Shown: positions 23,003 through 34,150 of the stretch, piece after piece | How positions within the stretch are numbered: the stretch's first letter is position 1 | Layout: every line of letters begins with the position of its first letter | From: Conchocele bisecta | Taxonomy: Eukaryota; Mollusca; Bivalvia; Lucinida; Thyasiridae | Length of the DNA stretch: 64,000 nt | Reading direction: 5' to 3' | Assembly: GCA_029237695.1 (NCBI GenBank) | Contig: CM055265.1 | Location: 121,845,078 to 121,909,077 of the forward strand | Translations under genes and position numbers: made by a program | The notes under the pieces: model-generated | What the model was told of the DNA's origin: nothing | Databases searched by the model: none | Seen by the model: only the letters and a program-made list of their open reading frames with translations

Positions 23003-23251
23003 TTTAACCCTTTGAACCCGAAAGCCCGCTATATCGGTTTATGCAAACAGTGCAGATCCAGATGAGCCGGCTCGTAACGAGCCGTCTCATCAGGATCTGC
23101 ACTGTTTGAAAGTAATGTTCATATCTTTGAAAACAAGAAACACCCCCTTTTCATAAATGGACTAGTCTGAAAACCATTTTGTGACAATTGGATTGGCTGT
23201 TGAATTAACATATCAAAATCCATTCCAGTTACTTAGGGGTGAAAGGGTATA
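23003..23251 (+). mobile_element. F1 MITE (piggyBac-like), copy 3
   Basis: The left end is TTAACCCTTTGAACCCGAAA. The core palindrome has CCAGATGAGCCGGCTCG arms. The right end, GGGGTGAAAGGGT, has lost its TTAA. It is about 245 bp long. Confidence 0.85.
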
Positions 23252-23613
23252 TAATAAGCATTTGGAAGAGAATGAAACAAATACAGCCAGTCATATGATA
23301 ACATATCGCACTATTTCACAAATTATTAATGGCCATCTTACCTGTATAGCCTCTCATTTTATGTCAGTGCACATTGTGTCAGCTTACACATATCATAACA
23401 TGTAACCATAACAACTTAACAACATATATACATTACATGTATTAATTGTTCGATCTGAGCGCTTGAAACCTCCACTATAGAGTCAGAATATGACGTTGTT
23501 GGCCTCCAAGGACCAAACTAAAACTTGAAAGTTGTATGTTCATTCATGTAAGGTCACGTGACAATTGCACATGTATACTAGTGCTAGTCTTAGTCCGTAT
23601 ACGTAAAACAACA

Positions 23614-23971
23614 ATATAGGAATGAATGGCCTTTTGTGGAATTTATCGGGGTATAAACTTGGAAAATTCGCGGGAATACTGGACGAAGGCCGGAAGGCCT
23701 CGTCCAGTATTCCCGCGACTTTTCCAAGTTTATATCCCCGATAAATTCAACAAAAAGGTCATTCATTCCTTATAATTCCAGCATTTGAAATAAATTCATC
23801 AAGAAAATGTATTTATTTTCCGTTTTCTTAAGAATTATTTTAACGGCGCCTCACGGTTACGGAAAGTAGTTCGGCATGGGAGTTTACTGGGGTATACATT
23901 TTGGACAGAGACTTGCTACGAGCCAATCAAATGTTAGGGAATTGTGTAAATATTGTTTTGCTGGAATTATC
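23614..23971 (+). mobile_element. F2 hairpin-plus-tail element, copy E
   Basis: TATAGGAATGAATGGCC begins the full hairpin (loop around GGACGAAGGCCGGAAGGCC). The tail ends TTTTGCTGGAATTAT. Confidence 0.85.
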
Positions 23972-24227
23972 AATATATACTTTCCATTTTCAAGTATAAT
24001 ATATTCACATTGGTACCACTTTCAGCGATTGCCTGGTACGTGGACATACTTTATAGACGTGTTATTTGTCTGTCCGTATTCAACACCCTTGAGTATTTGC
24101 TATTGATGACAATCACATCCGCACACATTATCGCTTCCTTGCGTGTGCCGTGATACCATAAGAAGAGCAGCTACATATATAACAATGGCCAACTTCAGTT
24201 TCAGCCACCAGCAGGGAATACATGTAC

Positions 24228-24595
24228 ATTGCTCCAGATAAGCTGCGTATTTGCGTAAATACCCAATTAAAATTGCCAAAAATCCAATTGAAATCAGGAA
24301 TAGTGAGTATCAAAAAGCAATGAGAACAATTGTGGTACCTTTATCATGCTGCAGAAAACAATAAACAGACCACCAATATAGCATATTTTTCTTATTTTAC
24401 CATGAAAACACATCTTGGTATTTCATTAGAATTGTCTCCAAAGGAGACAATTCTAATTAAATGCCAAGATATCTTTTCATTTCGAAACAAACTACATGTG
24501 TATTCAATAATTGCTGTCTGTTGATGTGTAAACAGTAGAGTGATTAATTTTACCCAATTCAAATTTTGAAATACCCAATTGCCCTGCATGTACAT
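24228..24595. repeat. Dispersed hairpin repeat, partner at 50.4 kb
   Basis: AATACCCAATTAAAATTGCC, CAGAAAACAATAAACAGACC and the hairpin AGAATTGTCTCCAAAGGAGA are present. Most of the same segments occur in reverse orientation at 50.43-50.65 kb. It is non-coding. Confidence 0.6.
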
Positions 24596-25153
24596 GTATG
24601 TACAAAACGCCGTTTGTGTCCAGTATAGCCCTATATCACGCAAAAGCCTGCGCTTGTTGCAATTCAAACATTGACGCAACTTACTGTGTTAATGCCAGCA
24701 AACATAGTATACCATATTCACACGATGTGATTGTGCAAGGTGTATCTAGACTGTATGTAGAAATGTTACCAATACCATGATGTACATTTTCCCGATCGTT
24801 GGCCAATTTGTCCGGAAAGACGCTGACAGAAATCGTAGGAAGAATTGTGAATCGTCGAGCTGACATAATTGTATTGGTCGATCGTTGTCTTACTTCCTGG
24901 TGCATTATATGTTCACTGTAAAGTATAATACAAAGCCAACACGTATATCTCTGTTGTATAATAAATCAAACGCGCATTACATGCAAATCTCCGTTTTGAC
25001 TTGTAAGCATGACATTTTTACGCACCTCGTACAGATGGCATGCATACAATTGAAGTATTTTCACAATGTGATTGAAATATATATCACACAGATATTGCTT
25101 TTCAAATTCGATGTTGAATCGTTCCATCTCGCAAATCAATTACATGTATGTGT
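24596..25153. other. Unassigned stretch
   Basis: No gene is recognised. The open frames (including one of 133 codons at 24885-25286 that runs into F2) lack motifs. Confidence 0.45.
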
Positions 25154-25512
25154 TAATAATTCCAGCACAAACATATTTACACAATTCCCTAAAACTTCAT
25201 TGGCCCGTAGCAAGTCTCTGTCCAAAATTTATATCCCAGTAAACTCCCACGCCGAACTACTTTCCATAACCGTGAGGCGCAGTTAAAATAATTATTAAGA
25301 AAACGGAAAATAAACACATTTTCTTGATGAATTTATTTCAAATGCTGGAATTATAAGGAATGAATGGCCTTTTTGTGGAATTTATCGGGGATATAAACTT
25401 GGAAAAGTCGCGGGAATACTGGACGAGGCCTTCCGGCCTTCGTCCAGTATTCCCGCGACTTTTCCAAGTTTATAAACCGATAAATTCCACAAAAAGGCCA
25501 TTCATTCCTATA
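25154..25512 (-). mobile_element. F2 hairpin-plus-tail element, copy F
   Basis: This is a complete copy. The tail runs from TAATAATTCCAGCACAAACA to AATGCTGGAATTATAAG. The hairpin is at 25357-25510 with ~74-bp arms around GAGGCCTTCCGGCCTTCG. The frame MNGLFVEFIGDINLEKSREY is just the hairpin arm and recurs in other copies. Confidence 0.9.
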
Positions 25513-25730
25513 ATAGTAATAGTATATGTGTACAACACAACGACGTCAATACATCGGCCATACAATCATGGTCAGTGTTCGTTATTTGCCTTGTAGTTTT
25601 GGACATTCAAATGCAATTTAAAGCCTGCGTTGAACTTTGTCATATTTCTGTGAATATTAAAACTGTCTCTTCAATGTTAACATCACTATTAGAAACAATA
25701 TTAATGTGCTTACCGCATTTTAGACCTATT

Positions 25731-25946
25731 GCCCATTTCACTATGACTAAAATGTTCGTAAGTGAAAATTTATGATCGTCTTTAAATTTCAATTCATGGA
25801 TTTACATGTATTGATGCAGCCTATGCTCAATAAATGTAAGTTCAATAATTGTTTACAAGAAAACGTTAATGTGAAATTTACAGGATATCATAATTTTGCA
25901 AACTGACGAACATTTTAGTCGCAAGAAGTTTAGTGAAACGGCCCCC
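25731..25946. mobile_element. F3 MITE (Harbinger-like), copy 4, left end eroded
   Basis: The left end is eroded (TTTCACTATGACTAAAATG). The right end, GTTTAGTGAAACGGCCCCC, is intact. The central ATGCTCAATAAATG arm is present. Confidence 0.7.
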
Positions 25947-25970
25947 TGATGCAGTAATATTAAAACGAAT

Positions 25971-26408
25971 ATGCTGCCATTGGATTTAATTTACTCTTTC
26001 ACTCGGAAATCGACAGTAGACTTACAAAGTGCCAGGGGCAAGATGACAGAATGCTACAACGGTAAATGGTCAGACAGTGTGCGGAATACACCGAAACTAC
26101 GCACATACAGGCTATTCAAGTATCAGTTTGTTTTAGAGGACTATTTTCTATTAAATTTACAACAACACGAACGTTCGCTACTTGCATAATTACGTTGCGT
26201 TATTTTACCGTTGCGAGTAGAAACCGGCCGCTATGTTGGAGAGGTACCAGCTGACAGACTATGTAGATTCTGTGACAGTTCAGACGTGGAAGAACGAAGT
26301 ACATTTTGTAATCTTGTGTACACAGTATATCGCGATACGATCGAGCACGTTTTGAACTATTGTACATGGCAATGTAGTTTCGCATGTGAACCGAGAGCAG
26401 AAGCTTGA
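25971..26408 (+). pseudogene. Decayed non-LTR retrotransposon (LINE) C-terminal fragment
   Basis: One frame reads TPKLRTYRLFKYQFVLEDYF, continues through an in-frame TAA at 26187-26189, and resumes with VILPLRVETGRY and DRLCRFCDSSDVEERSTFC. The KLRTYRLFK block, the L..R.GILPL.VETGR block and the CX2C zinc-finger start match the region after the reverse transcriptase in animal LINE ORF2 proteins, judged from memory. The stop sits where the family has Q (CAA to TAA). The second half of the zinc finger is degraded. No reverse-transcriptase domain is visible upstream because F3 copy 4 ends at 25946, so this is a truncated remnant. Confidence 0.7.
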
Positions 26409-28298
26409 ATTTCTCATGGAACATCTCGTCCGTAAGTTCGCGAAATACACATAAAAACATGGTTTGACAGCACTTTAGAATCATTTCCAACGGAAATGAT
26501 TCTAAAGTGCTGTCAAAGCATGTTTTTGATGAGACCGTAAAAGCCTACTTACATCGACGTAACTGCTTAATATATGTATCTATATGACTTCAGCAGCAGC
26601 ATGTAGAACATAATATAATCACCACAGGTAATAATGTCCGAGATTGTGCCCGGTTCCGGTCATTTTCCCTTTCATTATCCATAATGCAACACGAAACTAC
26701 AAGTTCTATACATACATATAAGCATGTACGATGTCCACGAGGCATCATGAGCAAATTGGGCCATTGACATGTTACGACCAGTGTGATCTTGGGTAGGCCT
26801 TCGCATCAGCACATGCTAATCAGGGCTTACACTGTTGGTTTACTAACGTGGAAAACAATAACCTGTTTTAGTAATGTAGTGCCGATACCGATGCTGTGTT
26901 GATTTACAACCATCATTTTTATTTTTGAACTATGGAAATTTGCGACCTGCAACATAATAATTATTCTGATCCTTAGTGTGAGGTGCCAAGTGGTGGGGTT
27001 CCCGGCTTAAGTATCAAAGTTACTGATCATTGAATTACATTCGCTGCATCCTCTAACTTCGATAGCCGCACAGATTCGAGACCATTTTTATTTTCTCGTT
27101 CTATCGCGAGATTTACGGGTTACGTCACTTCCATTACACTTGTGCGTTCAACCGAAGCCAGATGAAAGGTCACAAATGCCAAGTTAGAAAAATGCGATTT
27201 AAACAGGACTAATACATTGCCAAACAACACAACACACCTAAATGTTGTGTTTTCCACTAATCCCATTAACCCCCTCCATTAAAATCCGGATTTCGATAGG
27301 AAAACTTACACATAAATTAGTTCGCTTGAACCGTATGTTGTTTACATGTTTATCAATGGAGGTCACGTAATATTTGTATGTAGAAAGGCACTAATAATGT
27401 CGGAATATGGATTTTCATTCAGTCACCACCTTAACCTATTTTTTTTTAAATTGTCAGTTTTAAGTTCGTCCACATCAGTCCAATACCTCCATTTATCAGC
27501 AGATATATGCAATCTGGTCTCTGTTTTTGTTATTCCCATTGTGGACGAGTACCACATGCAGAAGGGATTGAAATGTCTTACTCCAAAAATAGACATTACC
27601 ACTTTAAAAAAGTATTAAAACCAACAAGCTGAAACTTCATATTGTTTAATTTGTTTAATCTAGCAAATTATATTTTCCAAGTTGGCAATCGTTTGTCTAA
27701 TCATTTAAGTTCGAAACAATATGTATCGTGACCCCTGAACGCAATGGTACATTATGCAGACATAATTTGTGGTGTTTTCGAACGGGAACCGGGCACCTGC
27801 ACAGGAAGAGCATATGACGTCATAGGGTCAGAGGTCGCGACCTTTCACGGTACGCTGGAGGCGGCCATTTGTAGACGAGCGTGTTTTGAAAGTAAACAAT
27901 TGCATTTCTCCGTGCTTTTGAAGCCAGTAAACGCAATATATATACAGATAATTGCATTATATTTGCATGTAACTAATAAAAAAAGGTTTATACTCTTATT
28001 ATTTATTACGCATGTTGTTTAATATCGTTAGAGTCTCGAATTATGAGCAGTCCAGGATACACCTCGCATGGTTCAGGAGTCTGACACGTCAGTACAGTGT
28101 AGCTCTGAACATTTGCGAGGAGTTTGAACTCAATGGACCGTTGTTAATTATATTCATTTCAAACACAAACATGTACATATATTATGAATAACGCGATACG
28201 TAATACATTCATCATTAACAGTGACCTATAGGCCCATTATGGCCGGGTGTTTTCATCACTATAGCTGTTGTGTTTGCTATATTGTATGCGCATGTCAC
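26409..28298. other. Long unassigned stretch with one hairpin
   Basis: No gene is recognised in about 1.9 kb. A hairpin at about 26458-26523 (GACAGCACTTTAGAATCATT with its inverse) resembles the core of the 37.35-37.56 kb element. Frames such as 27346-27618 and 27744-28022 show no motif. Confidence 0.5.
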
Positions 28299-28545
28299 TT
28301 AACCCTTTGAACCCGAAAGCCCGCTATATCGGTTTATGCAAACAGTGCAGATCCAGATGAGCCGGCTCATAACGAGTCGTCTCATCAGGATCTGCACTGT
28401 TTGAAAGCAATTTTCATATTTTTGAGAAAAACAAATACCCCCTTTTTATAAATGGAATAGTCTGAAAATCATTTTGCGATGATTGGATTGGCTGCAAAAC
28501 GAACATATCGCAGCCCATTCAGTTAATTAGGGGTGAAAGGGTTAA
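28299..28545 (+). mobile_element. F1 MITE (piggyBac-like), copy 4, best preserved
   Basis: TTAA is present at both ends. The left end is CCCTTTGAACCCGAAAGCCC and the right end is GGGGTGAAAGGG. The core hairpin is CAGTGCAGATCC..GGATCTGCACTG. TTAA duplication with CCC/GGG termini is the piggyBac signature. Confidence 0.85.
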
Positions 28546-28550
28546 TATTG

Positions 28551-28600
28551 TGCTGTTCTATAATAAATAATTTACTTACTTACTTACTTGTACTAGCTTT
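28551..28600 (+). repeat. (TTAC)n tail, possible retroposon 3' end
   Basis: ATAATAAATAATTTACTTAC is followed by further TTAC copies. It resembles the tail of the SINE at 20.2 kb, but F1 copy 4 lies directly upstream, so the body cannot be followed. Confidence 0.35.
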
Positions 28601-29247
28601 CCACCTGTAGTATATATTGTACTTTCAGATGCGTTAATTTTGACTATGTGAATCAATGTTTACATGTAATTAAGTATTCATGCTCTGAAGAATAACTCGA
28701 ATCCCATTCTCGAAATCTAACAGATCGATTGCCTGGCCTTGAATCTGATCAGGCAAATTAAGCAGTTTCTATTTCTATTAGATACTTGAAAAGTTTCATA
28801 ACACATGCCCTGGACACAAATAACGCCTTTGCTACTGTCGTTACTATGTTCATGAGTCGTTCGATACCTGTACCACCGCATATAGCGAAAAGGCACGGCC
28901 ATACCGCATAAGGGAGTAAATGGGCCATAGCATCCACCTCATCCAACATATGTCTGGGTGTTCACTTACGACTTAATTCTATAATTATTTTATATCGTAG
29001 AACTTTTTGAGCCACCACACGAGAAAATGTACCTTCAGTCCTCTGTGATCAGTACCTGACCAGCCTGCACGCAACTAAGAAGGCCCATGTTTTTCGCCTG
29101 CTGTTGCAAAAGACTGCAAGTACAGTTTGTGTGTCGCGGCTGAATTATATAAGTACTCTATAATTATTAGTATTATTCTAAAATACTATTTTATCCTCCG
29201 CCAACAGTAGTAGCCGTAGTAGTGGCAGCGGCACCTGTAACAACATA

Positions 29248-29550
29248 CAGTGGGGTCAGAGTGTAAGTGCACACACGAACGAACACGACAGGTTGGTTCG
29301 TTACCCACCCAAAGTGTATGTTGTTACCACTCAGTTGAACCGTCTCGGCGACAAAGTGTATGTTGTTACCACTCAGTTGAACCGTCTCGCCGAGACGGTT
29401 CAACTGAGTGGTAACAACATACACTTTTGATGCGAAATGAGAAAAATGCAGAAAAATATTCACATTTTTTTTTATACATGCAATACAGTGGGGTCAGCGT
29501 TCCAACCTGTCGTGTTCGTTCGTGTGTGCACTTACACGCTGACCCCACTG
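29248..29550. mobile_element. TA-flanked inverted-repeat element inside F13
   Basis: TA precedes CAGTGGGGTCAGAGTGTAAG and TA follows CTTACACGCTGACCCCACTG. About 50 bp of the ends are inverted, through CACACACGAACGAACACGAC. An extra left end at 29486 creates a nested 65-bp hairpin next to the right end. The F14 palindrome lies inside. TA target and CAGT ends suggest Tc1/mariner-type mobilisation. Confidence 0.8.
29311..29427. repeat. F14 palindrome with one arm duplicated
   Basis: AAGTGTATGTTGTTACCACT occurs at 29312 and 29354, each running to GAACCGTCTCG. The second is followed by the inverted arm GAGACGGTTCAACTGAGTGG. Copies without the duplication are at 33.4 and 35.5 kb. Confidence 0.8.
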
Positions 29551-30207
29551 TAAGTAGTAGTAGAAAGAGGAGGAGGGATAGCAGCGGCCCCAACAACAAC
29601 AACAACAACAGCAGCAGACATAATTACAAAAGCATATCGAGTGTCCAACTATGCTATTTCTGTTAGTCATATATCCTGTTTCGGACATTCAGACATCGGT
29701 TTGCGTTCTTTAATTATCATCACTTGCATTAAATGAAATTTGATTAAAATGTAAACATATATACATATATATATATACATGTATATTAACCAAAGTGGGC
29801 TTTATGCGGGATCAAGACACACGAGTGCCGCATATAGTTCATCGTGTGATTTATGCGTTGAAAACCACCGCATGGCGCTCACATGTGTGCGATATGCGGC
29901 GCGCGCTATATGCAGAGTTACACTGCACACGTTTCCGCCTCCGAAACACGCGTGGCATATTGAGTAATTGATGAATACTTTTGAATACATTTAATTGGCC
30001 ATTTTAATTTGCAAACTTTCAAGTTTAATGTGTTTTAGGCGCTAAGGACGCTGTTCTAGCGATTCCCTTGGGACAACAGCGTATCAATCGATACACAATT
30101 GAAATTGCAAAAGACAAAGAGATTTAGGAAAATGCCAAAGAGAGTATGTACTGATGAATTGAGAGGCAGGCAGTTGTTGCCATTGTTTTAAGTCCCCGTG
30201 TTCTGCC

Positions 30208-30687
30208 TACTGTCTGTTTCACGAAAGCCGTCCCAATTTTACGGCTATGTAAATAATTCAAAAGCAATATTTTTTTCGATAATATTAAATTAATGGAACA
30301 TTTAAGAATGAGCCTTCTTTTCATTTCGTGAAATTTGGTCAAATATTGATTTTATTTCGGTAAAACAATCTCCCCATGTTAAATCCTCATAGACAGAAAT
30401 ACAGGACCGATTTTCAAAATTTAACTTTTGTTTTCTTAGTGAGATCATTTCCAAGCTATCTAGCCAGGTTTCGGAGTCAATTTCCAACTTTTCGTATTTT
30501 TACTTCTGCCACAGCTCCTCCACCTCATGTTCCTATAGACAAATCATTTTTTCGGAATAAAATCAAAATTTCACAAAATTTCACGAAATAAAAGAAGGTT
30601 CATTCTTACATTTTGATAAAATTAAATATTATCGATAAATACACTGTTTTTGCATTGTTCACAGGTTTTGTGAAACAGACAGTAGTA
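30208..30687. mobile_element. F12 MITE, complete
   Basis: The ends are CTACTGTCTGTTTCACGAAA and TTTTGTGAAACAGACAGTAG. The interior is the F12 consensus, with the CCCATAGACATCTTCAC palindrome deleted. Confidence 0.85.
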
Positions 30688-30775
30688 TATTCGTATGTAC
30701 TTATGATTACATGTACATACTATGTTACGTGGATGCTCTTATATCGTACATGAGTGATGCTTTAAAGGCCCTGAA

Positions 30776-31278
30776 CTGCTCAGTGTTACAATTTTCCGAT
30801 TTTTTCAAACACAAAAACATGTTTGGCAACTGATTTAGTACACAAAACTAACATATACTGCCTAATAGATACATCTCAAGTCTTGAGATTTACATCTTAA
30901 TCGCAATGTGAAGACAACAAAAACTTGTTTTGTGTACCACTCAGTGCAAAATGTCAATATTGACAATTTAATTTCCGTAACCCAACGGCTTCGGCTCGGA
31001 AGCGAGTCGATAAACTCCGGCTATCGGAATTCATCGGCCGCGATTGGGAGTTGAGGAGTTGACCCGAGCGTCTATCGGAAAATCGATCGGGCTTTGAAAC
31101 ACGCACCTGCTGTTTGTTTATCAACAAATATTGATATTTTCATCGACTACAAACTCATTTTTTGTACCAAAATGAATGCAAACAGTTTCAAACTGTGTGT
31201 AAATAGAAACATGTTGGATTTGTGTGTGGGAAAACCCAATAGGAGGCCAAATTTGGCAACTTGAGCCGTATAGGGGCT
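30776..31278. mobile_element. Second TTAA-flanked element (T2/Kolobok-like)
   Basis: TTAA at 30772-30775 and 31279-31282 flanks inverted ends AGGCCCTGAACTGCTCAG and TTGAGCCGTATAGGGGCT (about 14 of 18 positions match). The ~500-bp interior has an imperfect GC-rich fold near 30985-31080 (GGCTTCGGCTCGGAAGCGAG). The family differs from F8. No protein is visible. Confidence 0.65.
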
Positions 31279-31296
31279 TTAATGTGATATTTATTA

Positions 31297-31376
31297 AAAG
31301 AGTTTATTAATTTCATAAGAAACGAGGCTATGCCTCGTTTCTTATGAAATCAATCAAACCGTTTATTAACCTTATT
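31297..31376. repeat. F9 palindrome, copy 2
   Basis: TTTCATAAGAAACGAGGCTA and its inverse form ~22-bp perfect arms, with looser outer arms (TTTATTAA). An F8 copy follows at 31.5 kb, as F9-like sequence also flanks F8 copy 1. Confidence 0.8.
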
Positions 31377-31499
31377 AATCGAAACACATGCTTGATTAAA
31401 TTAATTGCAAACACAACATCAATCATTAAATCTGTTCTGGTATGTTTTTATATCACATTTACACAGTTATTACATTAGTATATTACAATGTATGAAGTT

Positions 31500-32014
31500 T
31501 AAAGGTACATGCCCACTCAGTAGGCACAAACTGTTCTTTATATCAGAGACATCAACTGGGACATTTTCTAGTACAATAAACATTCATTCACCATTACCCC
31601 ACGCATTGATTGGCATTATTATACATTTTATATCAGACGTAAAAAGCACACTGATATCAGGGATGATATCAGGGACGATAACGGTGTTTCCTTAAAATGG
31701 TAACGGACATTACTATTTATTATCTGTATTAATTTTTTGATGTGCAATGATCATACTTTATAATCTGTTGAAAATATAATTTGTTCAGGTGACGCATTTA
31801 ATTAGTATAAATAATTAAAATATGTCATGCCTCATTTGCATATGAAAATAGCCTGATACCGCCGCGCGTCACTATCAGTGAAATAAATATTACTAAATGA
31901 GTATATCTGTATAACAGGCACTCATAATTTTTAGAACTAGTGGAATAGTGACACAATTATACACTTATTTAATTACTTTAAAGAACAGTTTGTGCCTACT
32001 GGACATGTACCTTT
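31500..32014. mobile_element. F8 MITE (TTAA-flanked), copy 2, uninterrupted
   Basis: TTAA-AGGTACATGCCCACTCAG opens and CCTACTGGACATGTACCT-TTAA closes. AGTAGGCACAAACTGTTCTT and its inverse extend the inverted ends. It is about 515 bp long and is the reference copy for the interrupted ones at 3.7 and 52.7 kb. Confidence 0.85.
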
Positions 32015-32265
32015 AAACTGCAGACATAATGTATCCTATTCTACGTTCTTCATATGCATGACATTTAATACGAATACTTAATGCTGGTGATGCGGTCAGC
32101 TCATCAAACTCACTCCCGATAGTATTACACCCAAGATAATCAATGAAAAACAATTCTGGATTTCTATGTTTTAAGAAAGACTTTGGCTACACATAATGGA
32201 TGGCACGTTGCAAATAATTATTGTTAGAACATATTGCACAGGTAGTCAACGTCTAAGCGCAATTA

Positions 32266-32568
32266 TATAGCGATTTCACCAACATTGTTAAGCATACTTA
32301 TCTAACTAAGTATACTTTGAGGGAGTAATAATTTTTTTCCGAAATGCATTATTTCATATAGAATTAATCACTGCTTATATTTGATGATTAAAATTATGCA
32401 GAATTATTATACTGAATTTATTACATTATCACAGCCATTTTGGCTGTGATAATGTAATAAATTCAGTATAATAAAAATTAATAAATCTATCCTTAAATTG
32501 AAAATTTCTCCCTCAAAGTGTATTTAGCAAGATAAGTATACTTTACAATTTTGGTGAAATAGGCTACT
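32266..32568 (+). mobile_element. F4 MITE, copy 3, with flipped loop
   Basis: The ends are ATAGCGATTTCACCAACATT and TTTTGGTGAAATAGGCTACT. The hairpin loop reads CAGCCATTTTGGCTG, the inverse of the other copies when all are put in the same orientation. Confidence 0.8.
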
Positions 32569-32845
32569 GGTAGCAAACGTCGAAAGGTACATTTCCCCAT
32601 GCCTGTGGCCCATACGTAATTGTTTGTCAAAAATGTATTCACACGAAAAGCGGCAATGACATTTTCTAAATGAATATATCGCTCACAAGAGACACCGCAG
32701 CCAATTGAATTGACTTCCGTACACGAGGACGTAGCTACAGGACACGGCTATTTATATTTCTCAATAGATGGCCAAACAGCGGAAATTCCTGTCCCGTCAA
32801 CGTGCACACAATACAGGGTGTCGCAAAAGTAATTAGGTTACATTG

Positions 32846-33040
32846 TACATACACATGTAAATTTGATATCCTCCGATTTCCAAAGATAATTCTTGTAACT
32901 TCGTGTACCGTACATACACATGTAAATTTGATATCCTCCGATTTCCAAAGATAATTCTTGTAACTTCGTGTACCGTACATACACATGTAAATTTGATATC
33001 CTCCGATTTCCAAAGATAATTCTTGTAACTTCGTGTACCC
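32846..33040. repeat. Three tandem copies of a 65-bp unit
   Basis: Units start at 32846, 32911 and 32976 with TACATACACATGTAAATTTG and end CTTCGTGTACC. By eye they are identical. Since 65 is not a multiple of three, each unit is read in a different frame, and the 163-codon minus-strand frame is an artefact. Confidence 0.95.
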
Positions 33041-33155
33041 TCGAAATGGTGTGCTGTGCACGTCAGTGAGTACATGCATAGACGAACGTATTAATGTTAC
33101 TTGTATTGTCAATGCTCGAAAATTTCTCCCAGGATATACTCCATTGTATTGAACA

Positions 33156-33583
33156 TTTATCCCGTCAACACAGTGCGTATGTGCCGTGAAACACGGTGCC
33201 GTGAAACATTTTTGATATCCAGTCAATACAATTTTTACATTTTACAGCCATTTGTAGGTGTTGACGGGATAAATAGAATAGTAGGTTAGTGCCGTGAATG
33301 GGAAAACATATCTGGCGCGGCACGGAAACGGGATGTGCTCGGCATAGCCTCGCCCATCCCGTTTCCTGAGCCTTGCCAGATATTTTTTCCCATTCACGGC
33401 ACTAACCTACTATTCTCTATCTATTTTCCTTATTTCTGAACCAAAGTATATGTTGTGACCACTCATTTGAACCGTCTCGGCGAGACGGTTCAAATGAGTG
33501 GTCACAACATATACTTCTGATGAGAAATAAAGAAATTCTTGAGCCTTGCCGGATATTTTTTCCCATTCACGGCTCTATTTATA
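33156..33583 (+). mobile_element. F6 hairpin-plus-tail element, copy I
   Basis: A tail segment bounded by TTTATCCCGTCAACACAGTG and GGTGTTGACGGGATAAA is followed by a hairpin at 33274-33417 (AGAATAGTAGGTTAGTGCCG with its inverse). The F14 palindrome (33445-33516) follows, then a repeated arm end (GAGCCTTGCCGGATATTTTT). The same composite recurs at 35.2 kb. Confidence 0.8.
33445..33516. repeat. F14 palindrome
   Basis: AGTATATGTTGTGACCACTC and its inverse flank GAACCGTCTCGGCGAGACGG. It is near perfect, with ~36-bp arms. Confidence 0.85.
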
Positions 33584-33862
33584 CAATTACATGTACTAGA
33601 GTTACCTCCAGTAATTGCTTGAACAAGTAGTAACTATTTGTGCAACCAACTTGACTTCTTAAACTACTGATAATGTATTATTGATGGCAAACACCAACGA
33701 ATACTATTTATTGCACCAGTAATTACTCCCCCCCCCCCCTGATATACGTGTATGCCGTCCGTCCGTCATGTTGTTGAAAACAAAATTTATTATATGTACA
33801 TGTATGCCTGTACACACTCATATACCACTGAATGGTCTGAGACTGATGCCGAAATAAAGGAT

Positions 33863-33899
33863 ATGTTCTGTTCTGTTCTGTTCTGTTCTGTTCTGTTCT
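33863..33899. repeat. (TTCTG)n microsatellite
   Basis: About seven TTCTG units follow GAAATAAAGGATATG, which may be the 3' tail of a retroposon. Confidence 0.8.
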
Positions 33900-34150
33900 A
33901 TGGTTGACTGAGTGGTTGTTTGATTGAATGACTTGTCGATGTCCAGTTAGCTGACTGACTAACCGTTTGAGTACTTGAGTGTTTCTTTGGTTGGTTTGTG
34001 TGTTGGTCGGTCGGTCGGTGACTAACTGTTTGAATACTGAAGTGTTTGCTTGGTTGGTTGTTTGTCGATCGCCGGTCGGTTGATCGGCTGGCCGGTCGGC
34101 CCGGTCGCTCGCTCATTCATTGATTCGTTCAGTCATTCATTATCTTGCTC
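33900..34150. repeat. Low-complexity GGTT/GGTC region with a 63-bp duplication
   Basis: GACTAACCGTTTGAGTACTT and GACTAACTGTTTGAATACTG start two diverged ~63-bp units near 33957 and 34020. The sequence is rich in GGTT, GGTC and GATT. The open frame here is a by-product. Confidence 0.65.

Larger units (their letters stand above)
28869..29922. mobile_element. F13 element, copy 1, with nested insertion
   Basis: The ends are TGTACCACCGCATATAGCG and GCGCGCTATATGCAGAGTTA. The interior shares TATCCTCCGCC, AGTAGTAGCCGTAGTAG, an AAC/AGC microsatellite near 29594-29618, and TTTCGGACATTCA with the copy at 60.98-62.34 kb. A TA-flanked element is inserted at 29248-29550. Confidence 0.65.

Noticed and set aside
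24885..25286. 133-codon ORF
   Set aside because: The second half is the F2 tail and the first half has no motif.
32735..33226. 163-codon minus-strand protein
   Set aside because: It runs through the 65-bp triplication, reading it in three different frames, and has no conserved motif.
33898..34116. Ser/Thr/Gln-rich protein
   Set aside because: It is a by-product of low-complexity GGTT/GGTC DNA.
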